Source: Amphiura filiformis
Taxonomy: Eukaryota; Echinodermata; Ophiuroidea; Amphilepidida; Amphiuridae
Reading direction: 5' to 3'
NCBI RefSeq assembly: GCF_039555335.1
Contig: NC_092637.1
Coordinates: forward strand, 7,956,038 to 8,020,037
Length of the DNA: 64,000 nucleotides
Positions 58,701 to 64,000 of the stretch are shown one piece after another. The notes under the pieces are model-generated. The model did no database searches. It was not told the origin of the DNA and saw nothing but the letters and a program-made list of their open reading frames with translations. The position numbers and the translations under genes are program-made. Position 1 is the stretch's first letter. Each line of letters starts with the position of its first letter.

Positions 58701-61700
58701 ACAAAATAATAAAAACAATATCTAACAGATCGGGTATAAAAACTACCGCCTACACTTCTAAAATCTACTACTGTGATATTTTTCCAAGTCCTAAAACAAT
58801 CATTTCTTTGGTTAACTCACCTCTTAATATTGGATTCCACTTAGAATTTGATCAATCCAGATTAAAACGTATTTAATAAATTATTGATCTCTACAAGAGT
58901 GACTAAAATGATTGATGCAAGAACACATCAGTGATTATGTAAATTATAATCATTCACTTAACTTGCTCAGTCCCCGGAACATTGTTCCGTCTTTGCTTCG
59001 TTAGCTTCGTAATCAACACTCGGTGATAAAGATCACGCTGTTAATTCCACCATCTCATTCTTCATTGTGTACAAACAGCTATCTGTCGTCTTGTATACTG
59101 TATGGAAGATAAAACCAACAATCATGAATGAAAATCAGAACTCTTAAATGCATTATTGATGCTGATGTGAGACCTACCTGGCATCTCAGTGGTGAATGCG
59201 AATAGTACATGCATTTTTTCCGAACAGCGCCGGGCAAACCTATATTATTACGGAATATTACCGACTTCTTATCCCTTCTCGCCTTATCTTGACTTTCTTG
59301 TTACTACAAATCGCCTGTTATGTCGATTAACGTACACATCATCATGCATCGTGTTTGTTAACTGAGATTTTTGTAACTAATGATATATACCTACTCCTTG
59401 AAATCTGATCGAAAATAAACCTAAATTAACCATAGGAATGCAAGTAGTTGCTCCATAACAACTGATCTCCAACTACTGTCGAGCCATAATAGCTCATAAT
59501 AACGGTTTAAATAATACAGATACACCAGTAATTACTGCTATTAAAATAATTACGATACTATGATCCCAATTTAAAATACAGGGATATCGAACTACTTAAC
59601 TTAATCACGTGAAATCGGAGCGTCTTCTTCCAGCCGCTTCTGAGTAGGCCTACAATGATGAACCAAGAAACTCATCGCAATGTTCAGGAAAAACACTATA
59701 AATATAGCGCTAGCTCTGTGGATGTACACCTTGCGTACTTGCAAAATACAGAAATGCTGCACATTTAATGAAATATACAGATGATATCGCCATAAAAACA
59801 GTCAACTATGGAAAACCTTTGTAGTGTAAATCAGCGGGAAAAACAACTGCGCAACAGAATAGAACGTGTTGCCGTGATAGAAACCGAACCTGAAGTGAGG
59901 TTACTCACGCACTCTCCCACACAGGAATAATCATACTATTACGTAACGCAAAGAACATCAATATATTCTTATTCGGGGGCTCTCAACCGAATATATTTTC
60001 ATCTATTACAAGTTCGGGTATAGGTACAGTACTGCTTTATTACACAGACCCTAAGGAGGTCAAGGGTCTGTGTTTATAATATCCAATATAGGGAAGTTTT
60101 TTGACCATTTTGTATTAAAGTTGCTGATATCCAAAACTGAAATGTAGGTTTAAAACAGTTACATAATTATAAATATTACGATATGTAAAATACTCTTTTA
60201 TTTGCTTGGACATAGTGAGTGTTATTTTGTAGAGGTAAACGTCAGCAGGACACCGGTCGACATTCGGACATTCAAAAAAGTGCATGTCTAACACATTTCT
60301 TTTGAAAACAGAGAATGCCAACCACAAAGAGGTATCTCTTGATAATACTAAAAAAGAACCTGACTATTTTCATGCCTACATGCACAGTGTCGCAGACAAG
60401 CTAGGGCAGTGTTATTTTCCAGCTTTCAAGCCCTACTGTACAGTATAATACATGTACATGCGACACTCATTATAATATCGTGACTCGCATTACACTGTGA
60501 CTCGCGTTACAATTTTGAATAGTCTCTCTCTGGTGGTATAATACGCGGATTTAGGGTTTCTTTACCGGAAGTCAATTTGTGCCGAAATTCCTTCCCAAAT
60601 GCAATATGCGTATTGCATAACAAAGAATATTGATTAACCTCCGAGCTGTATCTATTGTTATGCAAAAAGCTTATTGCATTGTGGGAAGGAATTTCGGCAC
60701 AAATTAACTTCCGGTAGAGAAACCCGAAATCCGCGTATTGCAGCGAACCAAAAATCTTTATGAAATACTTATGAGTTATAGTCAGGCGGTTGTTCTTTTG
60801 TGACTTGTGTTACATGTTTCCAAATTTGTCATTTTTTATTTTGATAAGCTACGTATCAAACAGCCCTATCACAAAAAAGAAATGTTTTTTCTCATATATT
60901 AAATTTTTTAAATCGATGGAAAAAATACTACAGCTGATATTCAAAAAAAAAAATCATTGTAAATTACTCCAGCTCCAGCGACAACCGCTGTACTACCAGA
61001 TTTGATGACCAACACTCCGTCAACAACTGTCCTGCCACCAGATGGGATGACCACTGCCCCACCAACAAATGCTCTGCCACCAGGTAATCAATCTGGCACG
61101 TGATTAAAATTACAGAATTCCGTTAAAAACATGTTGAGTACGATAATTGGGAGTTTTCATATTTCAAAATCAAAATGTTTGACACTAACCTGACAGTTTC
61201 GTATGTCTTCGGCGACATACTCTTCAGAAGAATTGGTATCCCATAATCCTCTGTGCTGGTAGTAACACCGCTCCATCCCTTGGGGCGTGGTCTTGAGGAC
61301 AGGGTCATACACGTGACTTATAGGCCCTCGTCTCTGTTCATAACGGCAGGGCCTCTCTTGCGAATCCAGATTGATTCTTTGATGAAGCGAGTACTCGCAT
61401 CACACTCCTTCTGTAATCTGGATTCGCAAGAATCCGATTCTAGGAAAGGAAAGCACATTCTAAACTTCTACTTTAGTGAAAAAACTTTTATATAGTAAAT
61501 GAAAAGAATGAAATATAGCGAGTTGAAAACCATTGCAGCCATACGGCACTAGATGGAGTATCTAGCCTGGTTACCCACAGAAATATGTGTATCCGTTATT
61601 TTATATGACAAAGAAATCATGACCTATATTTCTGGTATCACTTGATTCCACATTAGAGAATGAATTTGGAGAAAACCTTCTGATAATTACAAACACTCGC

Positions 61701-62760
61701 TGAGCAGCAAGACCTTCCTTCTAAGCTTTTAATCCGATAAGCTGATTATCTATTTGTTTTCATGAATTGGAAGACATTCTTTGATGTATTACTGAGCTCA
61801 ATCATCTGAAATTACTGGAGCGTGAGCCACCCAGGCTGGTGGCTCAGCATAGTATTTTATTAACAGAAGGTTTTCTCCAACTTCATTTCCTAATGAGTAA
61901 AGTGTTTTGAGAAATGTTCTTTTTCTACAAAAGCATTTGTTGAACAATTGTACAATTAAGTGTAGCGTAAACGGATGGTTTTATTTCACAGATTCATTTC
62001 CTACTTTACAGTTGAGTGTACTGAATATGGCTATAAATTGTCTAATGGAAAAATATGTATTCCTGAAGTCTGGAAATTTGATTACTTCAGTGACAGTGCT
62101 GATAACATAACATAACATAACATAACATAACATAACATAACATAACATAACATAACATCGCATAATTTATTTTTCCTCAGATGCAATTTACAGAAACAAT
62201 ACACAGTAATAGTAATGTAAAAAAATATTAATTACATATTTTACAACTATACAGTTACATATTTTATTTCATATATTGGCAATGGCGGACTTATGTTGTG
62301 AAATATAGCTTAACCATTTCAGAAATATCGGTAATTTACGGTATGTTTTGAGTCATCATTTACACCAAACTTGATATCCATTTGAGAGTAGCCGCACATT
62401 CATATCACTTCCAAAGTCATAAGCCCCTACCAGAGAAAATCTACTACTCTTTATACAATATGTTAATTTATTGTCTCTTTCTCTTTTTAGATAACTACGT
62501 CTGTGAAGGTAGTAACTTTCATCTTGAATGTCCCACTGGTCAAAGGATTTCTGTTTCATCTGCATTATATGGCCGTCAAACAACCGATATATGTAGAGGA
62601 CCCATTAGAACAGTTAACTGTGCTTCCGACAATTCACTGGATGTTGTTCGACAACGATGTGAGGGGCAAGAAGCATGTGACATCCAGGCAAGCAATTATG
62701 TATTTGGTAATCCATGCTATGGGACTTTCAAATATCTGGAGATACAGTATTCGTGTGAAG
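46650..62760 (+). CDS. secreted LDLa / Thr-Pro linker / SUEL lectin protein (gene span, 3' end beyond window)
   Basis: Placed exons: 46650-46758 (signal peptide), 49942-50220 (two LDLa repeats), 50869-51036 (Thr/Pro linker), 52030-52299 (SUEL lectin), 60973-61083 (second linker), 62491-62760 (second SUEL lectin). Every exon is phase 1 at both ends, apart from the signal exon's start, so they join in frame. SUEL domains bind L-rhamnose or D-galactose; LDLa repeats bind calcium and protein ligands; the linker should be O-glycosylated. The product is probably a secreted or surface defence or adhesion lectin of the sort common in echinoderms. The second linker/lectin pair could instead belong to a separate neighbouring gene whose start is missing. 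Confidence 0.75.
46843..46920 (+). pseudogene. degenerate tandem copy of the signal-peptide exon
   Basis: ATGGGTGGATTATTATGCTC, then CATTATACTGGGTTTTCGG, nearly repeats 46654-46700 and encodes [20 protein letters not shown] before a stop (TAG 46918-46920). An Arg replaces a Leu in the hydrophobic core, and the downstream donor is lost. Confidence 0.8.
46921..48149. other. intron of the lectin gene, unassigned
   Basis: No exon is recognised. Features: a palindromic block 47275-47405 (ATAAACACTACATCGCG..., CAACGCGTTTATGTTG / CAACATAAACGTGTTG) and a 19-bp tandem duplication TAGCCTACGTCATTTGGGCG at 47791-47830. Confidence 0.45.
48150..48525 (+). pseudogene. RTE-like LINE fragment (end of reverse transcriptase)
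   Basis: Frames give [20 protein letters not shown], then [30 protein letters not shown] and, after a gap, [16 protein letters not shown]. This matches the RT palm (Y/F-A-DD region with ADDLVLL replaced by ADGAVLL), the LN..KTK motif and the AAEM..WRRML motif after RT. The catalytic DD is changed to DG and the frame is broken, so it is dead. Confidence 0.8.
48596..48790 (+). pseudogene. dead LDLa exon
   Basis: Fragments [11 protein letters not shown] and [20 protein letters not shown] match the intact exon 49942-50220 ([29 protein letters not shown]) but lie in different frames and lack the first Cys-rich half. Confidence 0.8.
48791..49941. other. intron before the LDLa exon
   Basis: No exon. 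GGTAACGTATC(A/T)GTG occurs at least four times (49030, 49041, 49205, 49400 regions). The 49850-49940 sequence just before the exon is repeated near 50265-50315 and 61965-62015, showing exon-plus-flank duplications. Confidence 0.5.
49942..50220 (+). CDS. exon encoding two LDL-receptor class A repeats
   Basis: Acceptor CACTTACAG, donor CCAG|GTGAAT, phase 1 to 1. Repeat 1: [20 protein letters not shown] followed by [17 protein letters not shown], six Cys with the acidic calcium cluster D..DC.D.SDE. Repeat 2: [20 protein letters not shown] followed by [12 protein letters not shown], likewise complete. A Thr-rich tail ([19 protein letters not shown]) leads into the linker exon. Confidence 0.93.
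50221..50868. other. intron with a dead LDLa exon remnant and a TTAA insertion
   Basis: 50265-50312 and 50556-50641 repeat sequence around the LDLa exon (GACACTTGATTTCC, ATACACAAATTCCATT, then ACTACTGAAGCACCAATAAT and GACACTATCAACAACC, equal to the exon's Thr-rich end), but the Cys-rich core is gone. A 243-bp insertion (50313-50555) lies at TTAA. Confidence 0.7.
50313..50555. mobile_element. TTAA-site insertion
   Basis: Compared with the parallel sequence at 49858-49885 (CTTGTTAATACACAAATTCC), this copy has CTTGTTAA, then 243 bases starting CTCTCTTCACGCGGGTG, then TTAATACACAAATTCC. TTAA is present on both sides, as for piggyBac-type insertion. Terminal inverted repeats are weak (CTCT words only). 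Confidence 0.7.
50869..51036 (+). CDS. Thr/Pro/Ala-rich linker exon 1
   Basis: Acceptor TCTAACACCAG, donor CCAG|GTAATC, phase 1 to 1. Encodes about 56 residues with a repeated ~17-residue unit TTxLPPDxxTTAAPTT (three to four copies). No Cys. Such mucin-like linkers are normally O-glycosylated and extended. Confidence 0.85.
51143..51178 (-). ncRNA. hammerhead-like motif of a Penelope fragment, copy 1
   Basis: On the minus strand: CTGAAGA, then a perfect 7-bp stem II GTATGTC/GACATAC with loop GTCCAA, then GAAACTGTC. Core positions match CUGANGA...GAAA...UH (position 7 of the core is variable). It lies just 3' of a Penelope coding fragment on the same strand, the same order as at 42100-42136. 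Stem I is not obvious. Confidence 0.55.
51215..51425 (-). pseudogene. Penelope-like GIY-YIG end fragment, copy 1
   Basis: The minus strand encodes [20 protein letters not shown] and VMNRDEG, then in another frame [15 protein letters not shown]. Almost the same words occur at 41923-42035 ([34 protein letters not shown]), so both belong to one family. It lies in the intron between linker 1 and SUEL 1. Confidence 0.85.
51426..52029. other. intron before SUEL exon 1
   Basis: No exon. A short ACATAACATAACATCACATA stretch at 51684 is the counterpart of the long (ATAAC)n array at 62103. Almost the whole interval has a close paralogue at 61446-62490. Polypyrimidine TTGTCTCTTTCTCTTTTTAG precedes the exon. 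Confidence 0.6.
52030..52299 (+). CDS. SUEL-type (rhamnose/galactose-binding) lectin domain exon 1
   Basis: Phase 1 to 1. About 90 residues starting [20 protein letters not shown]. Hallmarks: CEG start, ALYGR (the YGR sugar-contact motif), C-x-[41 protein letters not shown] (family: FG.DPC.GT.KYL.V.Y.C; here NPC in place of DPC). Eight Cys for four disulfides. The whole domain is one exon. Confidence 0.95.
52436..52516. repeat. (GAAT)n microsatellite, copy 1
   Basis: About 18 GAAT units with small breaks; paralogous to 62886-62948. Confidence 0.95.
52517..54635. other. intron or intergenic stretch
   Basis: 52640-52860 has a paralogue at 63790-64000. At 53933-54008 a 15-bp minisatellite (TTGTTCATCACTATG, five copies) occurs. 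54180-54530 contains repeated AGGC/GGGAGG...AAATTTTTGGCA words that look like a decayed repeat. (AAATA)n near 54308. No exon. Confidence 0.45.
54636..55363. repeat. duplicated segment: 110-bp repeat pair
   Basis: TTTGCTAAACCCTTACTATG through GTGTCGGTTTATTGCTGCCA to CACTGTGCCATGCTAT occurs at about 54639-54757 and again at 55256-55363; the first copy has 12 extra bases (ATACACACAACA). The second copy directly follows the 158-bp repeat below. Confidence 0.85.
55364..57589. other. AT-rich gene-free stretch with recurring words
   Basis: No coding frame. Words such as CTGCCTTA(T), TATGACAC, CCATACTGAATGAC and GACAACCAGTC recur irregularly from about 55880 to 57400, suggesting a very old, decayed tandem array. 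Confidence 0.45.
57590..58060. repeat. ~95-bp tandem array, about five diverged units
   Basis: Each unit reads roughly CTGTCTGACAGCATTACTAT, TGCCATTA(T/G)GCCATGAC, AAAACACTCGTCCAAACTG and TTTGGGTAAACCTGCTG. Units start near 57545, 57665, 57735, 57820, 57895 and 57955. Confidence 0.8.
58061..59845. other. gene-free stretch
   Basis: AT-rich; no feature beyond an (AAACAAAC) tract near 58560. Nothing recognised. Confidence 0.4.
60004..60539. other. gene-free stretch after the direct repeat
   Basis: A 19-bp inverted pair (CACAGACCC...GGGTCTGTG, 60041-60072) could form a hairpin. GTGACTCGCATTACA and GTGACTCGCGTTACA repeat near 60480-60510; similar words occur at 53597. No gene. Confidence 0.4.
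60540..60739. mobile_element. 200-bp inverted-repeat MITE
   Basis: Left arm AATACGCGGATTTAGGGTTT, CTTTACCGGAAGTCAATTTG, TGCCGAAATTCCTTCCC; right arm is its reverse complement (GGGAAGGAATTTCGGCACAA, ATTAACTTCCGGTAGAGAAA, CCCGAAATCCGCGTATT). The short loop has no coding sequence. Confidence 0.85.
60973..61083 (+). CDS. Thr/Pro-rich linker exon 2
   Basis: Acceptor TTACTCCAG, donor CCAG|GTAATC, phase 1 to 1. About 37 residues related to linker 1: [20 protein letters not shown] and then [16 protein letters not shown]. The last 20 residues are nearly the same as linker 1; the first half is shorter. The upstream part of the intron is an A-rich run, so the acceptor is weaker than in copy 1. Confidence 0.7.
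61192..61227 (-). ncRNA. hammerhead-like motif of a Penelope fragment, copy 2
   Basis: Minus strand CTGAAGA, stem II GTATGTC/GACATAC with loop GCCGAA, GAAACTGTC. Same as 51143-51178 except the loop (GCCGAA against GTCCAA); the stem is unchanged. Confidence 0.55.
61262..61447 (-). pseudogene. Penelope-like GIY-YIG end fragment, copy 2
   Basis: Paralogue of 51215-51425 produced by the segmental duplication; encodes the KESIWI...RGP and NRDEG words on the minus strand with frame breaks. Confidence 0.8.
61648..61892. mobile_element. ~245-bp inverted-repeat element present only in the second lectin unit
   Basis: Ends CATTAGAGAATGAATTTGGA then GAAAACCTTCTG, and CAGAAGGTTTTCTCC then AACTTCATTTCCTAATG. 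The paralogous place at 51615 (GATTCCAGTAAAGTTTTGAG) lacks it. Confidence 0.85.
62018..62106 (+). pseudogene. truncated LDLa exon ending in a microsatellite
   Basis: After CTTTACAG, the sequence encodes [20 protein letters not shown], then [12 protein letters not shown], an LDLa start resembling 49942-50040 ([17 protein letters not shown]). Cys residues are partly lost, and the frame runs into (ATAAC)n at 62103 instead of the SDE motif. Confidence 0.8.
62103..62160. repeat. (ATAAC)n microsatellite
   Basis: Eleven ATAAC units. The first lectin unit has only about two at the same place (51690). Confidence 0.95.
62491..62760 (+). CDS. SUEL-type lectin domain exon 2
   Basis: Same borders and phase as exon 52030-52299. 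Only three bases differ in 270: two replacements (Ala to Thr in RQTADIC, Asp to Asn in QASDYVF) and one silent change. All eight Cys, YGR and NPCYGT are kept. Confidence 0.95.
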
Positions 62761-62885
62761 GTAAAAAAACTAATGTGGAGCTTTGATGGCCTATTGTTAG
62801 TTCACTATGGTGTCCCAAATAATTAGTACCCAACCATTGGACACTTGAATTGTTATCTATAGCCTTTTACTACATTTATATGATA

Positions 62886-62948
62886 AGATGAATGAATGAA
62901 TGAATGAATGAATGAATGAATGAATGAATGAATGAATGAATGAATGAA
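62886..62948. repeat. (GAAT)n microsatellite, copy 2
   Basis: Paralogue of 52436-52516, shorter. Confidence 0.95.
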
Positions 62949-63101
62949 TTTCCAAAAAGTGTAAAATGTGACATGGAAAAACATTTGCATGTTCGACGGG
63001 AATAACAATTATTTATGGGAATTAAGTATATATGTTTTTGCGATGGCGTGTAAAGCGTGTTTCATTATCAGGATATAAAAGATTGACTAAAAACGACACC
63101 A

Positions 63102-63792
63102 CCCAGCAAACACAAAACGTTTTCGACATCATTCGCAAAAGGTTATAAAAGGTTGTCAGAAAACGTTTAAATGTCGGGTTATATAAAGGGTACATTAATT
63201 GTATAAAACGCTTTCATAATATTAAAAAACATTTGTTCATAATTTACTGCACAACAAACACAAATGTTTTATAGAAAACATTTAAATGTCGGGTTATATT
63301 AATGGTATAAAAACGTTTTAATAACATTCCAAAAACATTTTTGAAAACTTGGTGCAAATCATTCTAAACAGAATGTTATTTTGGAGTTGAAAAATATTTT
63401 GCCAAAAATGTTTGCCCAAAATATTTACAATAACGTTTTAAAAATGTTTTCATGACCTTTATATAACCCGACATTTAAATGTTATTAAAACGTTTTGTAA
63501 AAAACATTTAAAGAACATTTTTGTGTTTGCCTGATGCAAATATTTTAACATAATGTTATTTTAGTGTTGACAAAATATTTGGCCAAAAATGTTTGCAAAA
63601 ATAGTTTACAATGACATTTCGAAAACATTTTAAAAATATTGTTGTAGTGTGTTTTCATACAAAACGTTTTAAAACGATTTCATGACCGTTATATAACCCG
63701 AAATTTTAATGTTATTAAAACGTTTTTACCTAAACCCAAACCCAAAATATAACTTATTTAAAACGTTTTAAAAACGTTTTTGTGTTTGCTGG
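63102..63792. mobile_element. CCCAGCAAACAC element, copy 2
   Basis: Ends CCCAGCAAACACAAAACGTT and AACGTTTTTGTGTTTGCTGG, reverse orientation to 43145-43836, with the same internal GGGTTATATAAAGGG / CCCGACATTTAAA repeats. It interrupts sequence that is continuous in the first lectin unit near 52650 (CACCCCTCCTAACATTGAAA). Confidence 0.9.
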
Positions 63793-64000
63793 CACTGCTA
63801 ACATTGAAAAATATTTGTCTGCATAACTTCATATACAAACCCAAACTTTTCCTGTTTCAAAGTATTCCAAATTGGTGTATTAAGAATTTCAGAATTTGAG
63901 GGGTTTCTCTCAGATTTAATTTAACAAATCAAAAGCTAGTTCAACGGTTTCAGTACCACTAGCTTCAACAAAAGTGGACACTACGACAATTATGTATCCA
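63793..64000. repeat. continuation of the segmental duplication to the window edge
   Basis: AACATTGAAAAATATTTGTC onward matches 52656-52860 almost base for base, so the duplication extends past the window. Confidence 0.85.

Larger units (their letters stand above)
55098..60003. repeat. 158-bp direct repeats 4.75 kb apart, possible LTR-like ends
   Basis: AACTGCGCAACAGAATAGAA through GGTTACTCACGCACTCTCCC to CTCTCAACCGAATATATTTT occurs at about 55098-55254 and 59846-60003 with only a few differences. If trimmed to TGCGCAAC...TTTTCA, the repeat starts TG and ends CA as LTRs do. GCGGGAAAAAC precedes the second copy, a poor polypurine tract. The interval has no gag/pol frames, and matching target duplications are not seen. 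Confidence 0.7.

Noticed and set aside
60041..60072. Hairpin CACAGACCC...GGGTCTGTG considered as a terminator or RNA gene
   Set aside because: No tRNA or small RNA pattern and no coding context; such short palindromes are common here.

Overview
The window is nuclear DNA from an animal, most likely a marine invertebrate deuterostome and plausibly an echinoderm. The signs are GT-AG introns of hundreds to thousands of bases, an AT-rich intergenic background full of short inverted-repeat transposons, RTE-like, CR1-like and Penelope-like retroelements, and a secreted gene joining LDL-receptor class A repeats to SUEL-type rhamnose/galactose-binding lectin domains. The species cannot be read from the sequence.

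Two genes can be supported, both on the + strand. (1) 298-20422 is the UIMC1 (RAP80) orthologue, the ubiquitin reader of the BRCA1-A DNA damage complex. Ten exons can be placed; eight of the nine junctions agree in reading phase. The Abraxas-interacting region, two UBZ4-type zinc fingers and the conserved C-terminal tail are visible. The N-terminal ubiquitin-interacting motifs are not in the window, so the gene probably starts upstream. Three oddities stand out: a phase clash between the first two exons, a pair of compensating frame breaks inside exon 2, and a second zinc finger that lacks its fourth zinc ligand. (2) 46650 to beyond the window end is a secreted modular protein: signal peptide, LDLa doublet, Thr/Pro-rich linker, SUEL lectin, then a second linker and a second, almost identical SUEL domain. 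All placed exons are phase 1-1, so modules can be duplicated or lost without breaking frame. Dead exon copies lie around the live ones.

Layout: 1-298 upstream; 298-20422 UIMC1, whose last intron (about 7 kb) carries a 3.6-kb foldback element; 20423-46649 intergenic DNA dominated by transposons (TTAA-flanked, hAT-like, mariner-like, Mutator-like and other inverted-repeat elements, nested LINEs, a Penelope-like element, telomere-like repeats); 46650-52299 first part of the lectin gene; 52300-60539 a long gene-poor stretch with a 158-bp direct repeat pair and a ~95-bp tandem array; 60540-64000 second linker/lectin unit.

The most unusual material is the Penelope-like family. Three copies carry hammerhead-ribozyme-like cores just after their GIY-YIG coding end. 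In one copy an inverted flanking arm lacks exactly the ribozyme segment, with the junction at the predicted cleavage triplet. Paralogous DNA inside the window also supplies several empty/filled site pairs that date individual insertions. No tRNA, rRNA or CRISPR array was recognised.
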